Positions 1-5,837 of a DNA stretch of 35,580 nucleotides are shown here, one piece after another. Every line of letters starts with the position of its first letter. Within the stretch, counting starts at the first letter, position 1. Origin of the DNA: DATAQC01 sp051001215 (lineage in GTDB: Bacteria; Actinomycetota; Acidimicrobiia; Acidimicrobiales; AC-14); NCBI GenBank assembly GCA_051001215.1, contig JBPCNP010000107.1, positions 1 to 35,580 of the forward strand, read 5' to 3'. The position numbers and the translations under genes were made by a program. The notes under the pieces were generated by a model. The model ran no database searches, had not been told where the DNA came from, and was given only the letters and a program-made list of their open reading frames with translations.

Positions 1-156
1 GGTCGGCTACGCCCTCTCAGCGGCTCAATGCGGCGTTGACCCCCCCGCTCGGGGCGTTCACCCATCTGAGATCACTCCCGGGCCCTCACGACGGTCGGCC
101 GATCCCAATCGGTGGATTCGGGCTTAGCGGCCGAGCACACGGGGGAAAGATTCGAC
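1..156. other. Left edge, no gene recognised
   Basis: No convincing coding region is seen. A plus-strand frame entering from the left edge stops at 37-39 and could be the tail of a gene outside the window, but too little is present to judge. A small dyad (CCGAT at 99-103, ATCGG at 108-112, 4-nt loop) lies ahead of the first gene. The ribosome binding site of that gene is the purine run at 141-150. Confidence 0.4.
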
Positions 157-444
157 ATGTCCGATCCTCGTCTGGAAGACCATGTCGTGGGCCTCGAACT
201 TCAGCTCGTCGAACTCGTCGAGCAGCAGCATCGGGCCCAGACCCAGTACCGCCCCGACGACGCCGCCCGCCTCGAGACCCAGATCGCCGCCATCCAAGCG
301 GAGCTGGCGGTCAGTGCCGAGGCCGCCATCGCCGGCGATGCGCCGGCCCAACCGTCGGAGGGGGGCCCGCAGCACGCCGACGTCCTTGCCCCCACGGTGG
401 AGGAAGTCGTCAACGAGCGGTCGGCACCGGGGCGGTCCGGGTGA
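157..444 (+). CDS. Small hypothetical helical protein (95 aa)
   Basis: I do not recognise this gene. The start is the ATG at 157, preceded at good spacing by the purine-rich stretch GGGGGAAAGA (141-150). An in-frame upstream start at 112 has no such signal. The N-terminal half (about residues 5-55) is rich in Leu, Glu, Gln and Ala with heptad-like spacing, suggesting an amphipathic or coiled-coil helix. The C-terminal 35 residues are Pro/Gly-rich and probably disordered. No membrane segment, signal peptide or catalytic motif is visible. It converges with the stress-type gene on the minus strand, ending 38 bp from that gene's stop. Function is unknown; a soluble cytoplasmic protein is likely. 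Confidence 0.55.
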   Translation: MSDPRLEDHVVGLELQLVELVEQQHRAQTQYRPDDAARLETQIAAIQAELAVSAEAAIAGDAPAQPSEGGPQHADVLAPTVEEVVNERSAPGRSG

Positions 445-482
445 GCCCCGGCCGGCTCGATCCCCGGTAGCCCGGCCTCGGA

Positions 483-1082
483 TCAGTCCTCGGTGGCGCC
501 GTCGGCGCTGCCGCTGTAGCTGTTGCCATCCTCGGAGCCTTCGGAAATCTTCTTGCAGTCGGCATTGAGCCAGTCGAGCTGGTCGGGGTGTTCGCCCTCG
601 AGGACTTTGGCTGCCTTGTCGACGTCGGCCTCGTCGGCGGCGTGAACGGCCACCAGGATCCGGCCCGCCCGGATCGAGTCGTGGAAGGTCAGGTCCCAGT
701 CCTCCTCGAGACTGACCCCGGCGACGCCGCCGACCATCCCGCCCACGCTGGCCCCGGCCACCGATCCCCCGGCGACGGCAGCCAGGATGCCGGTGCCGAC
801 CACCGGTCCCACGCCGGGGATGGCGAAGGCGGCGACGCCGGCCAACGCACCGAGGGCTCCTCCGGCGGCGATGCCGGTTCCCGCTCGCTTGGCGATCTCG
901 CCGGTGGCCTCCATGTCCCGCAACCGCGTGTCGGCATCGTTGCGGGCATCCTCGACGGCCCGGCCGAGGAGCGAGATGTCCTCGGCTTCGATCCCCGCCC
1001 GGGCCAACGCGTCGACCGCGCCTCGGGCCGCCTCCATGTCGGGGAAGGTCGCCACCACGTTGTGCTCGGCCAGCTGCTTCAT
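483..1082 (-). CDS. General-stress-type protein with glycine-zipper segment (199 aa)
   Basis: The N-terminal ~70 residues (HNVVATFPDMEAARGAVDAL...) resemble the general stress protein 17M-like / DUF1269-type alpha-beta domain, in which a short strand precedes a helix that scans residue pairs. Residues about 70-125 are an unbroken Gly/Ala/Val-rich stretch with GxxxG spacing, typical of glycine-zipper membrane-associated segments. A second small domain follows (ILVAVHAADEADVDKAAKVL), repeating the strand-helix pattern of the N-terminus. The acidic tail is disordered. In this family such proteins are usually stress-induced and of unknown biochemical role. The start at 1082 is the first ATG and matches the family N-terminus. 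The gene is divergent from the 1103 gene with only 20 bp between starts, so the start of that neighbour is uncertain. Confidence 0.7.
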   Translation of the reverse strand: MKQLAEHNVVATFPDMEAARGAVDALARAGIEAEDISLLGRAVEDARNDADTRLRDMEATGEIAKRAGTGIAAGGALGALAGVAAFAIPGVGPVVGTGILAAVAGGSVAGASVGGMVGGVAGVSLEEDWDLTFHDSIRAGRILVAVHAADEADVDKAAKVLEGEHPDQLDWLNADCKKISEGSEDGNSYSGSADGATED

Positions 1083-1102
1083 GCCATGAGCTCCTTTGCC
1101 GA

Positions 1103-1522
1103 GTGCTCGATGGCTACCCGGCAGCCCTGGCCCGGAAACTGGTCGGCCCCCGGCCCCGGGCGTGCGACGGCCATCTAGTCTCGTTTGCCATCGACGCCAC
1201 CGCCGCCAACGAGAACGCTCCGAGCCTGGCTGAGGTCATGGCGCCTCTGGAGGCAGCCGGCTACACCGGCCAGATGGCGGCCCGGCCTGGCGGGCGCCTC
1301 CTGTGCTTTACCTGCCGCGCCGACAGCGACGTGTCCGAGGTCGCCGTCGAATTCCTGCGCCGCACCGAGGGGGCGTCGGACCCCGACGACATGCTCGCCA
1401 TCGTCGCCCTCACCTGCCCCCGCTGCGGCACCCGGGCGACGGTGGTGCTCGGGTACGGTCCCGAGTCCGGTGAGGACGACGCCGAGGTCCTCCTGCGTCT
1501 GGCTTCTCCCGACAAGCCCTGA
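1103..1522 (+). CDS. Small protein with two CxxC pairs, zinc-ribbon-like
   Basis: The protein has two cysteine pairs about 60 residues apart (LLCFTC and LTCPRCG), consistent with a structural zinc site. Between them is a segment (FLRRTEGASDPDDMLAIVAL) that I associate with a small conserved actinobacterial family of unknown function. The GTG at 1103 is the first start in the frame, but the ~40 residues before the conserved-looking part are Arg/Pro-rich and lie only 20 bp from the divergent gene. The ATG at 1238 would trim the protein to about 94 residues and begin at MAPLEAAGY. I cannot decide between these. No membrane segment is present. Function is unknown. Confidence 0.55.
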   Translation: MLDGYPAALARKLVGPRPRACDGHLVSFAIDATAANENAPSLAEVMAPLEAAGYTGQMAARPGGRLLCFTCRADSDVSEVAVEFLRRTEGASDPDDMLAIVALTCPRCGTRATVVLGYGPESGEDDAEVLLRLASPDKP

Positions 1523-1548
1523 CGGGTTTCCGAAGCCGACGGCCGGGT

Positions 1549-1923
1549 TCAGAAGCTGACGATGGTGAACGTGCCCCAGGCGAACAGGGTCCCGCTCACG
1601 CCCAGGAGGGCGACCATGGCCAACCGTCGCATCCGGGGACGGTGCACGTAGTCGTCGATGATCCGGCGCAGGCCGGTGAGCCCGTGACCCAGGGCCAGGG
1701 CTAGGAGCGACCAGTCGAAGAGGCGCCAGGCCGGGTTGTCCCAACGCTCGGCCACGAAGGCGTGGTTGGTGGTGACCACGTCGTTGGCGATGTGGGTGAT
1801 GGTGAAGTGGATCAGGGCCAGGAACACCAGGGCCAGGCCCGACAGGCGCATGAAGAACCACGACCAGGTCTCGAAGCTGCGTCGGCGCCGATGCGGCGCA
1901 GCGGGGGCCTCGCCGGTGCCCAC
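1549..1923 (-). CDS. sdhD: Succinate dehydrogenase membrane anchor subunit SdhD
   Basis: This hydrophobic anchor of respiratory complex II helps bind heme b and quinone at the inner face of the membrane. Three hydrophobic helices are visible (starting near WFFMRLSGLALVF, RLFDWSLLALALGHG and MVALLGVSGTLF). His residues in the first helix (IHFTITHI) and the second (LGHGLTGLRRIIDDY) are candidate heme ligands; the GHGxxGLRxIxxDY pattern is typical of the family. I chose GTG at 1923, which is 20 bp past the SdhC stop. An in-frame ATG at 1983 would overlap sdhC by 40 bp, and a TTG overlaps its stop. The gene is the last of the block. No sdhA or sdhB follows; the next gene is on the other strand, so the catalytic subunits must be encoded elsewhere. 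Confidence 0.85.
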   Translation of the reverse strand: MGTGEAPAAPHRRRRSFETWSWFFMRLSGLALVFLALIHFTITHIANDVVTTNHAFVAERWDNPAWRLFDWSLLALALGHGLTGLRRIIDDYVHRPRMRRLAMVALLGVSGTLFAWGTFTIVSF

Positions 1924-1943
1924 CTGCTGGGCTCGTACCGCGC

Positions 1944-2378
1944 TCAAAAGTGGCCTCGCACGAACGGGAGCATGATCACCCACGCTCCGGGGACGCCGAG
2001 GAGAAGGGTCATGACCACCACGGCGCTCAGCAGCCGCCGCTCGTTCTTGACCGCTCGGGGGAAGAAGTCGACGGCGACGATGCGCAGCCCGTTGAGGGAG
2101 TGGAACACCAGGGCGAAGAGGAGGCCGACCTCGAACAGGCGCAGGACCACGTTGCCGTACACGGCGTGGACATCGTCATAGGTCGCCGGCCAGCGAACCA
2201 GGGAGACGTCGACGATGTGCAGGAGCAGGAAGAAAAAGACCAGGAACCCGCTCACGCGGTGACCCACGAAGGCCCACTGCCCGGAGCGGCCGCGGTAGGG
2301 GCGGCGCCCGTGATTGGGCTCAGAAGACCGCTCTGGCCCAGCCGATCGGGGGTCGGTGCTGCCCTCGGTGACGCTCAC
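1944..2378 (-). CDS. sdhC: Succinate dehydrogenase cytochrome b subunit SdhC
   Basis: This is the cytochrome b556-type anchor subunit of succinate:quinone oxidoreductase. Three transmembrane helices are seen: FLVFFFLLLHIVDV, LRLFEVGLLFALVFHSLNGL and VVVMTLLLGVPGAWVIML. The pattern HRVSGxL followed by HSLNGLRIVAVDF is characteristic of SdhC, and His residues in helices 1 and 2 are the expected heme ligands. I place the start at GTG 2378, whose GTGA overlaps the stop of the small membrane protein upstream and implies coupled translation. An in-frame ATG at 2417 lies inside that gene and would add 13 Pro/Arg-rich residues. sdhD follows immediately. The placement next to serS, without sdhA/sdhB, is unusual. 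Confidence 0.88.
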   Translation of the reverse strand: MSVTEGSTDPRSAGPERSSEPNHGRRPYRGRSGQWAFVGHRVSGFLVFFFLLLHIVDVSLVRWPATYDDVHAVYGNVVLRLFEVGLLFALVFHSLNGLRIVAVDFFPRAVKNERRLLSAVVVMTLLLGVPGAWVIMLPFVRGHF

Positions 2379-2509
2379 CGGCGGCGGCCCCTCCGGGCGT
2401 ACCAGCGGTCGGCCCACATGGTGGAGCTGGCCACGTACACGGCAAAGGCCCCGATCACGACGGCGATGACGCTCAGGGCCGTTACGAACACCGTCTGGGC
2501 CCCGGTCAC
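2375..2509 (-). CDS. 44-residue single-pass membrane protein between serS and sdhC
   Basis: This short frame begins with GTG (2509), 10 bp after the serS stop, and ends in TGA at 2375-2377, overlapping the sdhC GTG start by four bases (GTGA). The product has one hydrophobic helix (about residues 5-27, FVTALSVIAVVIGAFAVYVA) and a strongly basic C-terminus (WYARRGRRR), predicting an inside C-terminus. The exact four-base overlap, tight spacing and clean membrane topology argue that it is a real gene and not chance. I do not recognise the family. Its position suggests a small accessory subunit or assembly factor of the succinate dehydrogenase anchor, or a small oxidase-type peptide, but this is inference from context only. 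Confidence 0.6.
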   Translation of the reverse strand: MTGAQTVFVTALSVIAVVIGAFAVYVASSTMWADRWYARRGRRR

Positions 2510-2519
2510 CCGCCCGAAC

Positions 2520-3806
2520 CTACCGCCCGCCGGCGATGACGGTGGCACCTCGGAGATACGGGTGCAGGACCTCGGGGATCTCGACGGACCCGTCGGGCCG
2601 GCGCCAGGTCTCGACCACCGCGGCCCACACCCGGGGCACGGCCAGTGCCGACCCGTTCAGTGTGTGGACGGGGGCCGTGCCCCCGCCCTCCCGGCGGTAG
2701 CGGATGTTGGCCCGGCGGGCCTGGTAGTCGGTGAACCACGACACCGATGACGCCTCCAGCCACAGATCGCAGCCCGGGGCGTACACCTCCAGGTCGAAGG
2801 TCCGGGCCGCAGACGCCCCCAGATCACCGGCGCACAGATCGACCACCCGGTAGGCCAGGCCGAGGGCCCGCAGGGGCGCTTCGGCCCGGCGTAGGAGGTC
2901 AGCGTGGATGGCTGCCGCCTGCTCCGGGGTGGCGTAGGCGAGGATCTCGACCTTGTCGAACTCGTGCACCCGCAGGAGCCCCCGCGTGTCTCGCCCGGCC
3001 GAGCCCGCCTCCCGCCGGAAGCAGGAGGTGTGGGCCATGAGTCGCACGGGCAGACCGGCCTCGTCGAACAGCTCGTCGCGACCGAGCGAGGTGAGGGGTA
3101 CCTCGGCGGTGGGGATGGCCCAAAGGTCGTCGCGCTCGAGGTGGTAGGCGTCGTCGGCGAACTTGGGGAGATGGCCGGTGGAGACCATGGTCTCGGTCCG
3201 GACCAGGGTGGGGGGCCGGACCTCCTCGAAGGCGTCGGCGTTGAGGTCGAGGCCCAGTTGGCACAGGGCCCGGGCCAGCGTCGCGCCCGCCCCCCGGTAC
3301 ATCGGGAACATCGAGCCGGAGAGCCTGGCGCCACGCTCCAGGTCGAGGATCCCGAGGGCCGAGCCCACGTCCCAGTGCGGTACCCGTTGGTGGTCGCCGT
3401 AGGCGCCGGCGTCGAAACCCTCGACCCGGACCACGACGTTGTCCTCGGCGCCGGCGCCGTCGGGGCAGTCGTCGGCCGGGAGGTTGGGCATCTGCAACAG
3501 GATCTGGCGGAGCTCACCGGCCACCGCGTCGGCCTCGGCCGACAACGTCTTCTCTTCGGTGCCCAAGGCACGGCTCTCCGCCGCTTTGGCGTCGGCCCCG
3601 GCGACGTCGCCCGCCTTCCTCGCCTTGCCCACCTCGCCCGACAGGACCCGCACCGCGGCCCGCAGCTCGTTGGCCCGGGTCGTCAACCTACGATGGCCTG
3701 CTTCGAGGGCGGCCGCCAGTTCGATGTCGTCGAGGTCGACGCCCCGGCGGGCCAACCCGGCCTTGACCGCGTCCAGGTCTGTGCGGAGCCGCCTGGGGTC
3801 GAGCAT
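2520..3806 (-). CDS. serS: Seryl-tRNA synthetase
   Basis: This class II aminoacyl-tRNA synthetase charges tRNA-Ser with serine. At 428 residues it has normal length. The N-terminal ~105 residues form the long antiparallel coiled-coil tRNA-binding arm (LRTDLDAVKAGLARRGVDLD...). The catalytic domain contains the serine/ATP pocket segment LWAIPTAEVPLTSL (about 228-241), class II motif 2 with FRREAGSAGRDTRGLLRVHEF (FRRE near 263, HEF near 281) and motif 3 (LNGSALAVPR, near 385). The start MLDPRRLRTDLD matches the family. It lies in the middle of the respiratory block, 46 bp after ctaG and 10 bp before a small membrane protein, so it may be co-transcribed with oxidase and sdh genes. A hairpin repeat lies between it and ctaG. 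Confidence 0.96.
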   Translation of the reverse strand: MLDPRRLRTDLDAVKAGLARRGVDLDDIELAAALEAGHRRLTTRANELRAAVRVLSGEVGKARKAGDVAGADAKAAESRALGTEEKTLSAEADAVAGELRQILLQMPNLPADDCPDGAGAEDNVVVRVEGFDAGAYGDHQRVPHWDVGSALGILDLERGARLSGSMFPMYRGAGATLARALCQLGLDLNADAFEEVRPPTLVRTETMVSTGHLPKFADDAYHLERDDLWAIPTAEVPLTSLGRDELFDEAGLPVRLMAHTSCFRREAGSAGRDTRGLLRVHEFDKVEILAYATPEQAAAIHADLLRRAEAPLRALGLAYRVVDLCAGDLGASAARTFDLEVYAPGCDLWLEASSVSWFTDYQARRANIRYRREGGGTAPVHTLNGSALAVPRVWAAVVETWRRPDGSVEIPEVLHPYLRGATVIAGGR

Positions 3807-3827
3807 TGGGGCACGGTAGTCCGCCCA

Positions 3828-3901
3828 CTCGGGGGGGCGGAGCCCCCGAGGGTCAGCTGTTGACTTCGGGGGGGACTGGGGGGGCGGAGCCCCCCGAGGG
3901 T
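3828..3901. repeat. Two copies of a G/C palindromic repeat between ctaG and serS
   Basis: A unit of about 22 bp, GGGGGGGCGGAGCCCCC followed by GAGGGT, occurs at 3831-3853 and again at 3878-3901. The first copy forms a hairpin (CTCGGGGG at 3828-3835 with CCCCCGAG at 3843-3850) and sits in the gap between ctaG and serS. The second lies inside the last codons of ctaG, where it encodes Gly-Gly-Ser-Ala-Pro-Pro. It could attenuate transcription into serS. It also resembles the short C/G palindromes dispersed in many high-GC actinobacterial genomes. Confidence 0.6.
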
Positions 3902-4812
3902 GCGTCCAGTTGGCGAAACTCGCGTTCCACGTCGGCCCAGAGCAGCACCTCGTCGGCTTCGTCTGCCGGCTCCGGGGGTGTCTCGGAACCCGGGCCGGGC
4001 GCGTCGGGGCCCTCCTCGCGCTCGTACCAGCGGAAGAAGATCACGGCGATGACCGTCCACAGGTAGAAGCCGCCGACGATCTTCATGATCAGCCCGGCTA
4101 CCTGCTGGTCGGTGAGAGCCCCCACCCCCCACAGGCGGGGAAAGGTCTCGTAGATGCGGTAGAGCGGCGTGTTCCCGAAGGTCAGGAACGACGCCGGAAC
4201 GGTGGGGATGACGGTCTGGAGGAACAGGTAGAGCATCTGGGTGGGCGGACGGGCCCGGGGGACCTCGGGCACAGGGCTGGCGACAGGCATCCACATGAGC
4301 AGGGCCGACACCACGAGCACAGCGTGGGCCACGAAGTGCAGGGGATGGTGGAGCAGGGTGGCTTCGACCACCGCCGGCCAGTGGCTCAGCACGAGCACCA
4401 GGTTGAACTGGATGAGCCCGGGCACGGGCCGGGCCAGCCACTTCACGACCTGAAGCCGACGACTGGACGGCCGTCCGGCCCCGCCTACGCCAAGCAACCG
4501 GCGCCCCATCCACGCCGGCGTGCCCAACAGCAGGAGGGGAGCTGCCACGAGGGTGTACAGGAGGTGCTGGACCATGTGAAAGCTGTAGAGGAACCGCTCG
4601 GCCAGGTCGTGCACGGGCCAGTCCGATCCCGCCCACAACACGGCCACGCCCGAGCAGAACAGGAGCACCTGCGTGCGGCTGGTGACCCTTCCCTTCGCCC
4701 GCCCGGCACGAACAGCCAACAGGTAGGCAGCCAGGACGCCACCCAGCAGGACCCAGACATCGGGCTCGATGTGCCACTGGGGGAACCTCACGGCGGCCAA
4801 GGCGCCGGTCAT
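3853..4812 (-). CDS. ctaG: Cytochrome c oxidase assembly protein, CtaG family
   Basis: This polytopic membrane protein belongs to the caa3-type CtaG family (PF09678), implicated in delivery of copper to or assembly of cytochrome c oxidase. About seven transmembrane helices can be drawn. The family signature is clear: SDWPVHDLAERFLYSFHMVQ, followed by HLLYTLVAAPLLLLGTPAW, with conserved His residues facing the membrane surface. Later His-containing segments (LSHWPAVVEATLLHHPLHF) also match. The last ~35 residues are Pro/Gly/acidic and include a GGSAPP stretch encoded by a palindromic repeat, probably a neutral C-terminal extension. The start at 4812 is 1 bp after the ctaF stop, so it is translated from the oxidase operon. 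Confidence 0.88.
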   Translation of the reverse strand: MTGALAAVRFPQWHIEPDVWVLLGGVLAAYLLAVRAGRAKGRVTSRTQVLLFCSGVAVLWAGSDWPVHDLAERFLYSFHMVQHLLYTLVAAPLLLLGTPAWMGRRLLGVGGAGRPSSRRLQVVKWLARPVPGLIQFNLVLVLSHWPAVVEATLLHHPLHFVAHAVLVVSALLMWMPVASPVPEVPRARPPTQMLYLFLQTVIPTVPASFLTFGNTPLYRIYETFPRLWGVGALTDQQVAGLIMKIVGGFYLWTVIAVIFFRWYEREEGPDAPGPGSETPPEPADEADEVLLWADVEREFRQLDAPSGGSAPPVPPEVNS

Positions 4813-4813
4813 G

Positions 4814-5185
4814 TCACCTCGACCAGAAGTGGAAGGTGGTGAGGACGATGGTGAACACGAAGATGGCCAGAGCCAGGCCGAGGACGAACAGCCTGCGGAA
4901 CAGGCGGCTGTCGAACCGCAGATGCATGAAGAAGGCCACCACGACGGTGAACTTGACGATGGCGAAGGTCAACAAGATCGGGACCAGCAGGTCCTTCAGG
5001 GCGGAGATGTAATAGACCGCCACCTCGGTGGCGGTGAGGCCGGCGAGGAACAGGGCGATGAGGACGTACTGGCCCTCGGTCGGGTGCTTGTGCGCGTGCG
5101 GCGCCCCGGCCTCGTCGGTGGCGTGACCGACGACGGCGCCCCCATCGGGGACCGGGGTTTCCTCGATCTCGGCTTCGCTGGGCAT
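4814..5185 (-). CDS. ctaF: Cytochrome c oxidase subunit IV-type protein (CtaF/CoxD)
   Basis: This 123-residue small oxidase subunit belongs to the cytochrome c oxidase subunit IV (bacterial CoxD/CyoD-like) family. After a ~40-residue hydrophilic N-terminus containing AHKHPTEGQY, three hydrophobic helices follow: YVLIALFLAGLTATEVAVYY, LVPILLTFAIVKFTVVVAFF and LFVLGLALAIFVFTIVLTTF. The segment KFTVVVAFFMHLRFDSRLFR is the family hallmark. I chose ATG 5185, 16 bp after the ctaE stop. The upstream in-frame extension only shadows ctaE. The role is probably stabilising subunits I and III. CtaD here also carries a separate two-helix C-terminal extension. Confidence 0.85.
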   Translation of the reverse strand: MPSEAEIEETPVPDGGAVVGHATDEAGAPHAHKHPTEGQYVLIALFLAGLTATEVAVYYISALKDLLVPILLTFAIVKFTVVVAFFMHLRFDSRLFRRLFVLGLALAIFVFTIVLTTFHFWSR

Positions 5186-5201
5186 CAGGAGGAGAGAGCC
5201 A

Positions 5202-5837
5202 TCAGGAAGGAATGAGGTAGACGAGCGTGAAGATGATGATCCACACGATATCGACGAAGTGCCAGTAGAGCCCGACCAGCTCGACGGTCTCCGAGCGGTT
5301 GGCCGGCAGCCTCCCCCGCACCGACAGGTTCCAGAGCGACAGGAGCATGAGGATGCCGAGGCTGACATGGGCCCCGTGGAAGCCGGTGAGCACGAAGAAG
5401 CTGCTCCCGAACAGGTTGGTGGAGATCTTGAGGCCCTTGGTGTAGAAGGTGGTGAACTCGTACATCTGGCCGGCCACGAAGGTGGCTCCGAGGAGTGCGG
5501 TGGTGAGCACCCACACCCGCAGGCGGCGGTGGTCGCCCCGCTGGATGGCGGCCAGGGCCAGCACCATGGTGAGCGAGCTCATGAGCAGCACGAACGAGCT
5601 CACCGACGTGAACGGGATGTCGTAGACGTTCTTGGGGGTGATCGTGTGCGGTTGGCTCTGACCCTTGAACAACAGGTAGACGGAGATGAGGGCCCCGAAG
5701 AGCAGGCATTCGGAGCCCAGGAAGGCCCACATCGCCACCTTCTCGTTGCTGAGCCCGGTGGACGTGGGCGGGTGGCCCTCCGGGATCTCGGGGCGATCGC
5801 CGTCGGTGTGGCTCCCCTCGCTGGCGGTGACGACCAT
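5202..5837 (-). CDS. ctaE: Cytochrome c oxidase subunit III (CtaE)
   Basis: This 211-residue subunit III of the aa3/caa3 oxidase is a membrane protein that stabilises subunit I and supports proton uptake. Five helices are seen: NEKVAMWAFLGSECLLFGAL, VSSFVLLMSSLTMVLALAAI, VLTTALLGATFVAGQMYEF, FFVLTGFHGAHVSLGILMLL and VGLYWHFVDIVWIIIFTLVY. The conserved SEC/E and GxMYEF segments, the GFHGAHV motif and the YWHFVDIVWI motif are all standard. Start ATG 5837 overlaps the ctaD stop as ATGA, which fixes the start against a longer upstream frame. It is followed by ctaF. Comparison with the divergent subunit III homologue at 10121 shows this is the canonical copy. Confidence 0.93.
   Translation of the reverse strand: MVVTASEGSHTDGDRPEIPEGHPPTSTGLSNEKVAMWAFLGSECLLFGALISVYLLFKGQSQPHTITPKNVYDIPFTSVSSFVLLMSSLTMVLALAAIQRGDHRRLRVWVLTTALLGATFVAGQMYEFTTFYTKGLKISTNLFGSSFFVLTGFHGAHVSLGILMLLSLWNLSVRGRLPANRSETVELVGLYWHFVDIVWIIIFTLVYLIPS

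Noticed and set aside
99..112. Small dyad CCGAT/ATCGG as an operator or terminator
   Set aside because: A 5-bp stem is too short to support a function.
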